Positions 26,716 to 35,272 of a stretch of 35,272 nt of DNA are shown here, piece after piece. A program made the position numbers and the translations under genes. The stretch is from Candidatus Bathyarchaeota archaeon (lineage in GTDB: Archaea > Thermoproteota > Bathyarchaeia > 40CM-2-53-6 > JALHTG01), in the NCBI GenBank assembly GCA_022865705.1, contig JALHTG010000117.1, positions 1 to 35,272 of the forward strand. Direction: 5' to 3'. The stretch's first letter is position 1. Every line of letters starts with the position of its first letter. The notes under the pieces were generated by a model. The model was not told where the DNA came from, searched no databases, and saw nothing but the letters and a program-made list of their open reading frames with translations.

Positions 26716-26942
26716 CCAAGTGCGTTCGATGTGGAAAACTTCTTCTATCAAAAATCGGAACGAAGACCAAGATGTGTCCCTACTGCAATATGAGATTTAG
26801 CTTGGATGCGGCTGTGATCGTGGCCCGTTTGGACTCAGCGAGGGAAGCAAAGATCATGCTTGCTGAGCTTAAGAGAAGAAGGGCTCAGGGACAGATGGGG
26901 GCTGTCAGGCCGCAGAAGCTTGGATCGGAATCGTTCTCCTAA
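26694..26942 (+). CDS. DUF1922-like zinc-ribbon protein
   Basis: This 82-residue protein has a single zinc ribbon formed by CVRCGK (near residue 10) and CPYCN (near residue 28), followed by a helical tail (AREAKIMLAELKRRRAQGQ). This layout matches small archaeal DUF1922-type proteins, whose function is unknown. The TTG start overlaps the adenylate kinase gene by 22 bases, so the two are translationally coupled; a shared ribosome-related task is plausible but unproven. Its 3' end overlaps the 3' end of the minus-strand hflX reading frame by 38 bases. Confidence 0.78.
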   Translation: MEKKIIIAKCVRCGKLLLSKIGTKTKMCPYCNMRFSLDAAVIVARLDSAREAKIMLAELKRRRAQGQMGAVRPQKLGSESFS

Positions 26943-27183
26943 GCTCTGAAGCAACTTCGCTGAGTAGCCCGTCCACGCCTGCTCCGGTCAGGGCGCTAAT
27001 CTCAGAAAAGGGCACTCCTGGAAAGCGTAGTCTGATCTCTTTCAAGACCATCTCGAAATGCTCTCGGCTGACTTGATCAATCTTGTTGCAGCAGATAATG
27101 ATCTTGCTGGTGGCGCCAGTCTGCCTCAGAGTCTTGTCCGTTGAAGCCAGCTTGCGTCTGAGAAGGGATAGGTCATCACTCAC
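26905..27183 (-). pseudogene. hflX: HflX-type GTPase, C-terminal part (frameshifted)
   Basis: This frame holds the remaining HflX G-domain motifs: G4 NKID in IICCNKIDQVS, and G5-like ISALTGAGVDGLL. It has no independent N-terminal domain and reads on directly from the fragment at 27185 if one base is removed from the T6 run. Together the parts give about 377 residues, a normal archaeal HflX. It is either a product of a sequencing error or real frame decay. The GTG at 27183 could start a short peptide but would lack the P-loop. Confidence 0.75.
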
Positions 27184-27184
27184 A

Positions 27185-28036
27185 TCAACAAAAAAGCAGA
27201 ATCAAGTCAGCTTGAACTATTTCTCCCAATGTCGTGTTGAACGCCTTCAATATGGTCGGGTGCATGTCCTCTATGAAACCGATTGAATCCACCAGAATGA
27301 ACTCTGTGTTGCTGCCACTGCTAGGGATAATAACACGTCTTGCGACTGTCGAGAGCGTCGTAAAGGGACCTAGTCCAACATTCTTTCCTTCTGAAGCCAC
27401 CCTGTTGAAGAAGGTTGTTTTGCCGCTCTGAGTGTGGCCTGCAAGCGCGACTATGGGGAAACCAAGTTCGCGCCTTCTCTCTCTAAGCAGACCCTTCTTC
27501 TTGTACAGATCTCTAAGTTCGGCTTCCAGACGACTTATCCTCTTTCTGGCCTCTCTTTCATATTCGCTGTACGGGTAGTCACCTGGCCCGCTCCATCCAA
27601 CTTGCTCGCCCAAGATTCCTTCGAGCCTAAGAAATTCCCGGCCCCACGAGAAGGTGTATCTGAGTCTGGCCAATCGTATCTGAAGCTTCGCCTCTTTTGT
27701 CATCGCCCTCTTGTCAAAAACCTCTAGGATCAGAAGATTCCGATCTATCACCTTCACATCACCGCCTAAACCCTTTTGAACTTTGAAGACTTGAGAACTT
27801 GGCAGAGTGTTCGCGAAAATCACAAACTCGATGCCTTTCTCCTCGACCACTTTCCTAATCTCAGTCAGCTTTCCAGGGCCGACGCACGTCGAGTGATGCA
27901 CGCTTTCTCTCTTCTGAACGATGATCTCAAGAACGTCGTATCCTATGTTTCGCGCCATCGAGGCGACTTCTTCCACTCTAGAGGGGACCTTTGGAATGTT
28001 GCATTCGACCACGATGGCTCTCAAATCAGCGTACAC
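27185..28036 (-). CDS. hflX: HflX-type GTPase, N-terminal part (frame broken at A6 run)
   Basis: HflX GTPases bind and split or rescue ribosomes. This frame covers the HflX N-terminal domain (about 1-180, with TCVGPGKLTEI and RLEGILGEQVGWSGPGDYPYSEYERE) and the first half of the G domain: P-loop GHTQSGKTT near 203 and G3 DSIGFI near 252. It then stops at LLFC. The rest of the G domain continues in the next frame (26905-27183). The break is at six T's on the coding strand (27190-27195). With five, the reading becomes LLFVDVSDDLS, exactly what the family needs, so a single-base indel or sequencing error is likely. The start is a GTG at 28036. Confidence 0.85.
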   Translation of the reverse strand: MYADLRAIVVECNIPKVPSRVEEVASMARNIGYDVLEIIVQKRESVHHSTCVGPGKLTEIRKVVEEKGIEFVIFANTLPSSQVFKVQKGLGGDVKVIDRNLLILEVFDKRAMTKEAKLQIRLARLRYTFSWGREFLRLEGILGEQVGWSGPGDYPYSEYEREARKRISRLEAELRDLYKKKGLLRERRRELGFPIVALAGHTQSGKTTFFNRVASEGKNVGLGPFTTLSTVARRVIIPSSGSNTEFILVDSIGFIEDMHPTILKAFNTTLGEIVQADLILLFC

Positions 28037-28149
28037 TTCTATCGAAGCTAGTGACTCCGGATTTAAGCAAGTATCTTCGTGAGAGATGAGCGTCCCTAGG
28101 AAGCTTATGGCACTTTGACGAGGGGAGGTACCCGCTCAAACTTGTAGCG

Positions 28150-28602
28150 CTAGAAGAGCCATTCGGCTCTATCGATAGTGTTCCACCATTGTTCGTCTGT
28201 TGCTCCTCGCCAGCTGACAATCTTCGTCACTTCATCCAGTATCCGATGGTGCCGTTTCTCGTCTTCTGCTATCTGCTTGAGTAGTGACTTACCTTTTGGA
28301 TCTTCCATCTTTTCCAGTATTCGTTCAAGCCGATCAAGCATCTCCTTTTCCTGTACGACGTGTCTCTCCAGTGAATCTTTCATCTCTTCTTTGTCTACCA
28401 TCGTCACTATTGTGCCAGCATTGAGATCTATGAGAGCTTGGAGCATGTCAGCGTGCTTCAGAGAGTCCAAAACAAGTCTATTCAAGAAGAGTCTTACTAC
28501 AGAGTTCTTTGCCTTCTGAACGGTTGAACTCAAGACTTCAGCCGTTTTCTTCTCCAAAACCATCTGATCTCGAAGAAGTTTCTCAAGTTCGGACGCGCTC
28601 AT
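28150..28602 (-). CDS. Ferritin-like four-helix protein
   Basis: This 150-residue protein has ferritin/rubrerythrin-like helical pattern with candidate metal ligands E17, H50, H81, E85, E113, E115, H118 and H119 (IAEDEKRHHRIL). It lacks rubredoxin cysteines and the exact E-x2-H spacing of classical ferritins, so it is a divergent member; iron binding is inferred. The C-terminal tail DEQWWNTIDRAEWLF is unusual. I chose the ATG at 28602 (MSASELEKLL) with GAGAGG about 10 bases ahead; a TTG at 28629 would add nine residues. It stands alone on the minus strand between hflX and the aminopeptidase. Confidence 0.7.
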   Translation of the reverse strand: MSASELEKLLRDQMVLEKKTAEVLSSTVQKAKNSVVRLFLNRLVLDSLKHADMLQALIDLNAGTIVTMVDKEEMKDSLERHVVQEKEMLDRLERILEKMEDPKGKSLLKQIAEDEKRHHRILDEVTKIVSWRGATDEQWWNTIDRAEWLF

Positions 28603-28741
28603 CCGATTCAGCCTCTCGCTGACGTGCAACGAACGCCCTAAAATTGTTTTGCTTTAACACTACGGATGCTGCGTAGAAAGGACATGCGACGAATAAGAAC
28701 ATGGCTGGACCTATGTTTCCGTAGAGGAAAGAGAAGCTTGT

Positions 28742-29803
28742 CTATTCCCACGAGAACTTTCCGTCTTTCTGCAGAACCTTGCCGTCCAGCAGTATCTGCC
28801 CAGGCTTCATCGTCTTGATTATGTCCCAATGTATCGCACTTTTGTTGATTCCTCCACAATCCTTGTACGCGTTGCCTAGGGCGAGGTGTATAGTGTCACC
28901 GATCTTTTCGTCGAAGAGTATGTTCTTTGTGAACCTTTTGATTCCTCTGTTCGTTCCTATTCCAAGTTCTCCTATTCTCTTTGAGCCTTGATCCGTTTCG
29001 ATTATGCTCTTCAATGCATCTTGGTTGGTTTCCGCTGAATAGTCCACGACCTCTCCTTTGGAGAATTTGAGTCGAATTCCTTTGATCTCTCTTCCGTATC
29101 GTATGCCTGGCAGATCGAAACAGATCTCTCCTTCTGCAGAATCATCCACAGGAGCCGTGTAGACTTCTCCCCCAGGTACGTTGTGTGTGGCATCTCCGAC
29201 GATAGCATTCCTCCCCTTGACTGACATGGTCAGATCGGTCTTCTCGCCAATTAGCCGAACCTTGTCAGCTTGGTCCAGCGCCTTCTTCAGCTTCTCCATC
29301 TGAGTCCTCTGACTGGCCCAGTCAATCAGTATAGCAGAATAGACGAAATCCTCGTACTCTTTCAAGGACATGTCAGCATCTTGAGCAAAGCCAGGAGTCG
29401 GAGCTTGCGTTAGGCACCATCTCTTGCTAAGCCTCTCATCTTGGATCGGTCTTACCGTCTTGTCCCGTCTCGTCAGCTTCTTCGGGTTCACATTGCCAAG
29501 TGTTTTCGTGTTTATGTCCGATCTAATCGAAACGACGACGTCAGAGACTTTGGTCAACTCGTACAGGTGCTTCGGATAGATGTCTAGAAACTCCTCAGGT
29601 GTAACCTCATAGTATGCACGAGTCACTTCTGAGGGAGTCATCACAATAAGAGGGCTACCTCCCAGCTTTGCAGCTTCCTTGTAGATCTCAGACGCCAAAT
29701 CCAGCCCATAGTCAGATGCCATTATCAGGACTTGATCGCCTTTCTTGACTCCTGTAGCGTATGTGACGATTAGTTTTGCGTGTTGAGATACTCTCGGATC
29801 CAT
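28742..29803 (-). CDS. M29-family aminopeptidase
   Basis: This 353-residue cytosolic metallopeptidase belongs to the AmpS/PepS/aminopeptidase T family (M29), which removes N-terminal residues from peptides using two metal ions. Likely metal ligands fall in the known order and similar spacing: E213 (PGGEV), E279 (GELGIG), E299, H306, Y313, H325 and D327 (SAIHWDII). The length is slightly below the typical 370-410. The ATG at 29803 gives MDPRVSQHAKLIV, a usual family start. Nothing is between it and the preceding gene beyond about 110 bases of spacer. Confidence 0.9.
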   Translation of the reverse strand: MDPRVSQHAKLIVTYATGVKKGDQVLIMASDYGLDLASEIYKEAAKLGGSPLIVMTPSEVTRAYYEVTPEEFLDIYPKHLYELTKVSDVVVSIRSDINTKTLGNVNPKKLTRRDKTVRPIQDERLSKRWCLTQAPTPGFAQDADMSLKEYEDFVYSAILIDWASQRTQMEKLKKALDQADKVRLIGEKTDLTMSVKGRNAIVGDATHNVPGGEVYTAPVDDSAEGEICFDLPGIRYGREIKGIRLKFSKGEVVDYSAETNQDALKSIIETDQGSKRIGELGIGTNRGIKRFTKNILFDEKIGDTIHLALGNAYKDCGGINKSAIHWDIIKTMKPGQILLDGKVLQKDGKFSWE

Positions 29804-29934
29804 GATTCTTCACCGAGTCGAATATGCCTAGAAAGGAAAGAAAAGCCTTCTGATGCCTACTCGTGAAAAGAAGAGTTCGGCTGGATCAAACAGACGGGGT
29901 CGCTATTGGACTCAGTGGGCGACGGGATTGTGTA

Positions 29935-31953
29935 TCAGCCGAAGAGCAAAGCTGCGAAAACAGATGCCGTCAATGATAGGACAGTTATCAGTGTGTTGAG
30001 AGATGGACCTGCGGTATCCTTGAACGGGTCGCCTACCATATCACCAGTCACAGCCGCCTTGTGAGCGTCTGAACCTTTTCCGCCGAGGTTGCCTGCTTCA
30101 ATGTACTTCTTTGCGTTGTCCCACATTCCGCCTGCGTTTGACATGAAGAGCGCATAGAGAAGACCGCTGAGTATGCTGCCCACCAGGAATCCTCCGAGCC
30201 CTTCTTTGCCCAGCAGGAAGCCTGTCGCTATCGTCACCACAATGGATAGGACACTGGGTGGCAAGAGTTCTTTTATTGCTCCTTTCGCAGCTATGTCAAC
30301 GCACTTTGCATAGTCAGGTTTCGCGCCCGGCTTGCCCTCAAGAAGACCCGGGATCTCCTTGAACTGTCTTCGAACCTCAGAGACCATCAGATCCGCATTT
30401 CGGCTTACGCTTAGTATGATCAGGCCGGAGAAGACCGGAGGAACTATCGTGCCGACAAATAGGCCGACGAGCACACGGGGATTCAATATGTCAATCGTCT
30501 TCAAACCAACAGTTTCAGAGTAGACTCCAAGCAATGCAAGGACTGTCAAAGCGGCGGCGCCTATTGCAAAACCTTTGGTGATAGCTTTTGTCGTATTGCC
30601 GACCGCGTCAAGCTGATCCGCTATCTCTATGGCGCTTTCCTCCAGACCACTCTGCTCCGCAACTCCTTTCGCGTTATCCACAATGGGACCATATGCATCA
30701 GCAGAAACTATCATGCCAACAATTGAAAGCATGCCGACTGAAGCGATTGCGATGCCATATATTCCTCCCAGATACCAAGCGACCAATGTTGCTGCACAGA
30801 TTCCGATGATTGAGGGAGCCACACTTAGCTGGCCGTAGGAGAAACCTGTCAAGATGTTGATTGCCGCACCGCTTTTGGCGGCCTTGGCTGTGTTGATGGC
30901 AAATCTCTGGTCTATCGATGTGAACCAATCAGTAGTCTTGCCAATGATGAAACCTACAAACACGCCGGCTGCAGCAGCTATGAGGTAGTTCCAACCAGTA
31001 TTCAGATACATTGTTACGACCGCGGCAAACACTGCGAACACTCCTCCAGTGAAGAATGTTCCCAGGTCAAACGCTCCACCCGGGTCTTTACCCTTCCTTA
31101 CCTTGATGAGAGATCGCACAAACAATGTCCCAGCTATTGAAGCAATTATGCCCATTGCCGCGAAATAGATCGGCAACAAAACATACTTCGTACTCAAGGT
31201 GAGTCCCAGTATCATGGTGGCTGCAATACAGCCCACATAGGAGTCAAAGAGGTCTGCTCCCATACCGGCGACATCTCCAACATTGTCTCCTACATTGTCG
31301 GCGATGACCGCAGGGTTTCTTGGATCATCTTCCGGTATTCCGAGTTCCACTTTACCAACTAGGTCGGCAGCGATGTCCGCTGTCTTGGTGTATATTCCGC
31401 CCCCCGCCTTAGCGAACAAGGCCAGGCTACTTGCTCCAAAACTGAACCCTAGAACGATCTTCGGATCATTGAAGAAATAGTACATGGCGTTGATCCCGAG
31501 AAGACCTAATCCTACGACTCCCAGTCCCATAAGGGAACCTGCAGAAATCGCGACGTTGAAGGCGCTTGCCAAACTTGATCTTGCAGCTTGAGCGGTTCTG
31601 GTGTTAGCTAGAGTTGCTCCCAACATTCCTATGTACCCAGCAAAGGCAGATGTGGCTGCTCCGGCAACGTATGCCGTGGTCAGTCTGAGATCGGGTTGCC
31701 CTGTTCGAAAGTTGAAGTTGCCTATTGTGAGTACGACGGCCATGACTCCGACAAATGCTGCGAGGAAGAGGTTCTGTCTTTTGAGATAGGCAATGGCGCC
31801 GAGTCTAATCGCATTAGATACTTCCTGCATTCTCTCTGTGCCCGGATCTGAGTTGCGAACTTGCCGATACAAAATGGCCATCGCAACTATGGCGAGAATC
31901 GGTGGGAGAACTGCAAGCAGGATGTTCAGCTGAGGAGTAGATGCGGGTTCCAT
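29935..31953 (-). CDS. hppA: Membrane H+-translocating pyrophosphatase (K+-independent type)
   Basis: This integral membrane enzyme hydrolyses pyrophosphate and pumps protons. Length 672 is normal; hydrophobic segments predict about 16 helices. The active-site motif DNVGDNVGD is at 219-227, with the further acidic site SADAYGPIVDNA near 417. The determinant of K+ dependence reads GNTTKAIT at 452-459: lysine at the position that is alanine in K+-dependent enzymes, and threonine three residues on. By the known rule this is a K+-independent H+ pump. The ATG at 31953 is preceded by GGAGG. It probably recovers energy from pyrophosphate made in biosynthesis. Confidence 0.95.
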   Translation of the reverse strand: MEPASTPQLNILLAVLPPILAIVAMAILYRQVRNSDPGTERMQEVSNAIRLGAIAYLKRQNLFLAAFVGVMAVVLTIGNFNFRTGQPDLRLTTAYVAGAATSAFAGYIGMLGATLANTRTAQAARSSLASAFNVAISAGSLMGLGVVGLGLLGINAMYYFFNDPKIVLGFSFGASSLALFAKAGGGIYTKTADIAADLVGKVELGIPEDDPRNPAVIADNVGDNVGDVAGMGADLFDSYVGCIAATMILGLTLSTKYVLLPIYFAAMGIIASIAGTLFVRSLIKVRKGKDPGGAFDLGTFFTGGVFAVFAAVVTMYLNTGWNYLIAAAAGVFVGFIIGKTTDWFTSIDQRFAINTAKAAKSGAAINILTGFSYGQLSVAPSIIGICAATLVAWYLGGIYGIAIASVGMLSIVGMIVSADAYGPIVDNAKGVAEQSGLEESAIEIADQLDAVGNTTKAITKGFAIGAAALTVLALLGVYSETVGLKTIDILNPRVLVGLFVGTIVPPVFSGLIILSVSRNADLMVSEVRRQFKEIPGLLEGKPGAKPDYAKCVDIAAKGAIKELLPPSVLSIVVTIATGFLLGKEGLGGFLVGSILSGLLYALFMSNAGGMWDNAKKYIEAGNLGGKGSDAHKAAVTGDMVGDPFKDTAGPSLNTLITVLSLTASVFAALLFG

Positions 31954-32047
31954 ATGTGTTCATATCCTCCAGGACAATGCTCATTCAAGCCTCTCAATCA
32001 TCTTCGTTTCATCCTCGAATGATCGCGTGCGCCCTCTAGTCGGTGTT

Positions 32048-32057
32048 ACGTATATAA
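32048..32057 (+). promoter_or_regulatory. TATA box of the Ca2+-type ATPase
   Basis: CGTATATAAG is a clear TATA element. It lies inside the upstream extension of the ATPase frame, which argues that translation starts further down, at 32207. Confidence 0.5.
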
Positions 32058-32206
32058 GTCGCATTGTCAGCGATCTACTGATCGCTCCTCGTCTATTCGA
32101 TTCTTTGAGAACGATTCTCTCACAGCAGAGCACGAACGATATCCTACGAGCTGAAACGCTTAAGAGTCTGCACCGAAGCTACAACGGACTTCAGGACGGA
32201 GCGGAG

Positions 32207-35044
32207 ATGGCTGGACCGTGGCATGTCAAGTCAACCGATGAGACTTTGAGAGAACTGAACAGTGGCAGAAAGGGACTAAGTGAGCAAGAGGTCAAGTCGC
32301 GTCTTCAACAATATGGTTTCAATGAGCTCAAGGAAAAGAAACGTCGAACCCCGCTTCAAATGTTTTTGAGCGAGTTCAAAGACATATTCATTCTGCTACT
32401 AATAGCAGCAACGATCTTTTCTGCGATAATCGGCTACTACGAGTTGCAGCAACCTGGTCTGCCTGGCGAGGCACCAAAAGACGCTATTGAAACTTACGCA
32501 GATGCAATCGTCATAGGCGCCATAGTGATTCTTGTTGCAATCGCCGGTTTTGTGCAGGAATATCGAGCTGAGAAAGCCCTAGACGCGTTAAGAAAGCTCG
32601 CAGCACCCAAGGCGCGTGTCATGCGCGAGAGCAAGGAAACAATCATTCCCGCACGAGAAGTCGTACCAGGAGACATCCTGGTTCTGGAATCTGGAGGTCA
32701 TGTGCCTGCAGACGCAAGACTCGTGGAAAGCATAGAGTTGAAGACTAATGAAGCGATTCTGACAGGAGAGTCCACGCCCGTAGGCAAAGATGCCTCGGCC
32801 GTATTGCCAGGCGATGCACACGTCAACGACAGACGCAATATGATCTTCACAGCAACTCATGTTGTCTACGGCCGTGGGAAGGCAGTTGTTACTTCGACCG
32901 GAATGGGAACAGAATTTGGAAAGATTGCCGAACTGGTTCAGGAGGCTGAAGAAGAAGAGACTCCGTTGCAGAGAAAGCTTGACAGCTTTGCAAAGAAAAT
33001 TGCCAAAGTTGTCGTAGCTGTGTGTTTGGCAATATTTGCCCTAGAAGCCTTTGAAGTAGTCTCCGTAATGCTACACGAGAAAGGAGTGCTGGAGCTGGAG
33101 GGCTTCATTCAAGCATTCATGTCATCAATCTCCCTCGCAATATCGGCAGTGCCAGAAGGCTTACCAGCAGTCGTGACCATAAGCTTGGCATTGGGAGCTA
33201 GAGGACTCGCCAAAAGGAATGCCATAATCAGAAAACTTTCGGCAGCAGAAGGCCTAGGTGCCGTCACAGTCATATGCTCAGACAAAACTGGAACGCTAAC
33301 CAAAGGGGAAATGACCACTCGGAGACTCCATGTGAACGAAGGATTTGTAGATGTCTCAGGCGTGGGCTATGAACCCAAAGGCGAGTTCCAACAAGACACT
33401 AAGCTTCTCAACCCTGTGGCAGACCGGGACGTTTCTATGCTGCTTAGAATCGGTTCTCTATGCAGCAATGCTCAACTTGAACAAAACGAAAAGAAGGCAT
33501 GGATGATCGTAGGCGACCCAACAGAAGGAGCTTTGATAGTTGCCGCTGCAAAAGCTGGCTTCTCCCAAGAAGGATTGATAGAACAGTATCCACGCTTGGG
33601 AGAGGTGCCATTCACTTCTGAGAGAAAACGCATGACCACTGTTCACTTGACACCTGAGAAGAGAAAAGTTGCGTTCATGAAAGGTGCTCCAGAAACAGTG
33701 CTGGAGAGATGTGGTCGCGTTCTTGAAAATGGAAGAGAGGAGAACCTGACAGACGCGAAAAGAAAGAAGATTCTGGAAACAAATGAGAACATGGCAAGTT
33801 CGGCATTACGTGTTCTAGCCATGGCCTATCAGTGGCTCCCAGATGATCTAAACGATTTCAACGATAAGACTGTCGAGGAAAGGTTAGTCTTCGTAGGTCT
33901 AGAAGGGATGATTGATCCACCACGAGAAGAATCGATCGAAGCAAACAGGAAATGCGAAACGGCTGGAATAAGAACGGTGATGATAACAGGCGATCACAAA
34001 CTGACCGCGGTGGCGATTGCAGAAGAGATCGGAATAATGAAGGAGAAAAGCCTCGTCCTTACAGGCGTTGAACTGGAGACAATGAATGATGAGGACTTCG
34101 AGAGGATAGTTGAGAACGTGGCAGTCTACGCTAGGATGTCACCAGAACACAAACTGAGAATCGTGAAAGCATTGAAAGCAAAAGGACACGTAGTGGCAAT
34201 GACGGGAGATGGTGTCAACGACGCACCGGCGGTGAAGGCTGCCGACATAGGCGTCTCAATGGGCATAACGGGCACCGATGTGACACGCGAAGCCTCAGAC
34301 CTCGTGCTGACAGACGACAACTTCGCCACTATAGTCAAAGCTGTTGAGCAAGGAAGAGTAATCTACGACAATATCCGCAAATACGCCAGATTCCTCATCT
34401 CATGCAATTTCGACGAGTTATTAGTCATAGGGTCCTTTGCAATTTTGGGAGGAATATTCAGCCCTGAGCTGTTTCCGCTACCTTTGCTTCCTCCCATGAT
34501 TCTGTGGATAAATCTAGTTACAGACGGGGGACCAGCAGTTGCATTGGGTACAGATCCGCCTGACAAAGGTGTGATGGAAAGAAAACCGCGGAAACCAGAT
34601 GAAGGAATCCTTCATGGGATGGGCATGTTCATGCTGGCGTCTTTCATATTGCAGGCTGTTGGCACGATTCTAGTCTTCTGTCTCGAGTACTACATATGGC
34701 CAGCTCATGGATTCGGAACAGAAGAGACACTACGTGAGGCTAGAACAACAGCCTTCGTCCAAGCTGCCATGTTCGAACTGTTCGTTGTGTGGAACTGTCG
34801 CTCTGAGACTCGCAGTGTGTGGCGAATGGGACGAGAGAGCTTCAGGAACAAATTCTTCGTCATAGCAGAAATCATTTCCATAACTGCCACTATTGGCATA
34901 ACGTACGTTCCAATAACAGCGAGAATGTTCGGTTTGAGTCCGCTGAGTCTGGCAGATCTAGCATACGTAATAGGCGTTGCCAGCTGGGGATTCCTTGTAC
35001 TGCCAGAAGTCTTCATGCGAAGAAGACTATGGAAATGGCGTTAG
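32207..35044 (+). CDS. Cation P-type ATPase, P2A (Ca2+ pump-like)
   Basis: This 945-residue pump has the layout of SERCA/PMR1-like archaeal and bacterial Ca2+-ATPases: N-terminal cation-ATPase domain (WHVKSTDETLRELNSGRKGL), actuator loop with TGESTPVGKD, phosphorylated D359 in [13 protein letters not shown], hinge [18 protein letters not shown] and four C-terminal membrane helices ending in the P2A cation-ATPase C domain. Helix 4 has AVPEGLPA, the PEGL motif of Ca2+/P2 pumps. I chose the ATG at 32207; the frame is open to 32027, but a TATA box at 32048 lies in that extension. It is divergent from hppA. Ca2+ export is most likely; Na+ or Mn2+ cannot be excluded. Confidence 0.9.
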   Translation: MAGPWHVKSTDETLRELNSGRKGLSEQEVKSRLQQYGFNELKEKKRRTPLQMFLSEFKDIFILLLIAATIFSAIIGYYELQQPGLPGEAPKDAIETYADAIVIGAIVILVAIAGFVQEYRAEKALDALRKLAAPKARVMRESKETIIPAREVVPGDILVLESGGHVPADARLVESIELKTNEAILTGESTPVGKDASAVLPGDAHVNDRRNMIFTATHVVYGRGKAVVTSTGMGTEFGKIAELVQEAEEEETPLQRKLDSFAKKIAKVVVAVCLAIFALEAFEVVSVMLHEKGVLELEGFIQAFMSSISLAISAVPEGLPAVVTISLALGARGLAKRNAIIRKLSAAEGLGAVTVICSDKTGTLTKGEMTTRRLHVNEGFVDVSGVGYEPKGEFQQDTKLLNPVADRDVSMLLRIGSLCSNAQLEQNEKKAWMIVGDPTEGALIVAAAKAGFSQEGLIEQYPRLGEVPFTSERKRMTTVHLTPEKRKVAFMKGAPETVLERCGRVLENGREENLTDAKRKKILETNENMASSALRVLAMAYQWLPDDLNDFNDKTVEERLVFVGLEGMIDPPREESIEANRKCETAGIRTVMITGDHKLTAVAIAEEIGIMKEKSLVLTGVELETMNDEDFERIVENVAVYARMSPEHKLRIVKALKAKGHVVAMTGDGVNDAPAVKAADIGVSMGITGTDVTREASDLVLTDDNFATIVKAVEQGRVIYDNIRKYARFLISCNFDELLVIGSFAILGGIFSPELFPLPLLPPMILWINLVTDGGPAVALGTDPPDKGVMERKPRKPDEGILHGMGMFMLASFILQAVGTILVFCLEYYIWPAHGFGTEETLREARTTAFVQAAMFELFVVWNCRSETRSVWRMGRESFRNKFFVIAEIISITATIGITYVPITARMFGLSPLSLADLAYVIGVASWGFLVLPEVFMRRRLWKWR

Positions 35045-35272
35045 AGGCTCTACGAGTTCAAACTTGAAACCGATAGCGCACGGTTGAGACATACACGAGA
35101 AAGGTGCGGGACAAGATTTCACTGGATTCCGCGCGCGAGGCTATTGCAGTATTGCTTTTTGCATGTAGATTTGGTGGGGTAGGGTTGGTGACCGTATTAG
35201 GTCTGGTCGCCTGTGTTTGAGTGCTGCGATGGCGATCACGTATGAAGCCATGACGCATAGTGTGACGTGGAT
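35045..35272. other. Right-edge spacer with a GCGCGC repeat end
   Basis: CGCGCGCG at 35130-35137 opens a copy of the 23-base repeat end (35131-35153), matching 20692-20714 at 21 of 23 positions. No inverted partner is seen before the window ends, 119 bases on. A short plus-strand frame from the ATG at 35229 (MAITYEAMTHSV) is open to the edge, too short to call. Confidence 0.45.

Noticed and set aside
32027-32206. N-terminal 60-residue extension of the Ca2+-type ATPase
   Set aside because: A TATA box at 32048 falls inside it, and family members begin near the ATG at 32207.
35058-35258. 66-residue minus-strand frame at the right edge
   Set aside because: It runs through the repeat end at 35131 and has a low-complexity, polar composition; no family resemblance.

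Overview
The window looks like a piece of an archaeal chromosome, most likely from an uncultured member of the TACK lineages (Bathyarchaeia- or thaumarchaeote-like). The evidence is: TATA-box promoters about 25-30 bases ahead of several starts; a two-subunit 2-oxoacid:ferredoxin oxidoreductase of the Sulfolobus type (fused gamma-alpha plus beta); an AK6/Fap7-type adenylate kinase; a DUF1922-like zinc ribbon; an archaeal-style HflX; and a small protein resembling the NitrOD5 domain. The placement is inferred from gene content only. Ferredoxin-linked 2-oxoacid oxidation together with a superoxide reductase and a bacterioferritin suggests an anaerobe that meets oxygen.

Layout. 1-1610: 3' part of an ABC exporter. 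1721-4180: an MFS transporter, a DUF2284 cysteine-rich protein and a flavin split-barrel protein. 4408-7494: the oxidoreductase pair on the minus strand and, beyond it, a 47-49 residue zinc-ribbon protein. 7761-8574: bacterioferritin and desulfoferrodoxin. 8728-10328: a second MFS transporter, divergent from a VOC/glyoxalase-fold protein. 10496-20279: a nearly complete branched-chain amino acid block (leader ORF, ilvB, ilvN, ilvC, two small ORFs, leuA, leuC, leuD, leuB, with ilvD convergent on the minus strand). 20280-20903: a graveyard of 5' gene fragments and inverted repeats. 20904-23134: a protein of unknown function, a membrane-anchored surface protein and a NitrOD5-like protein. 23392-25756: a copper-type P-ATPase with an N-terminal YHS domain and a free-standing 47-residue YHS protein. 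26098-28602: adenylate kinase, zinc ribbon, a frame-interrupted HflX and a ferritin-like protein. 28742-35044: an M29 aminopeptidase, a membrane pyrophosphatase and a Ca2+-type P-ATPase. The right edge carries one more repeat end.

Two observations stand out. First, ilvB is preceded by a TATA box, a 29-codon ORF in which 16 codons encode Leu, Val or Ile, and a strong hairpin. This is the architecture of a bacterial ilv/leu attenuator, which I do not know to be established in archaea. Second, runs of GCGCGC occur almost only between genes (ten intergenic sites; two seen in coding sequence). At 20414-20817 they sit exactly where promoter-plus-N-terminus copies of neighbouring genes are cut off, and two of them form the ends of a 126-base inverted-repeat element. 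They may mark recombination or insertion junctions.

The genes combine into branched-chain amino acid synthesis, ferredoxin-linked 2-oxoacid metabolism, oxygen and iron defence, copper and calcium homeostasis and proton-pumping pyrophosphate hydrolysis. No rRNA, tRNA, CRISPR array or transposase gene was seen.
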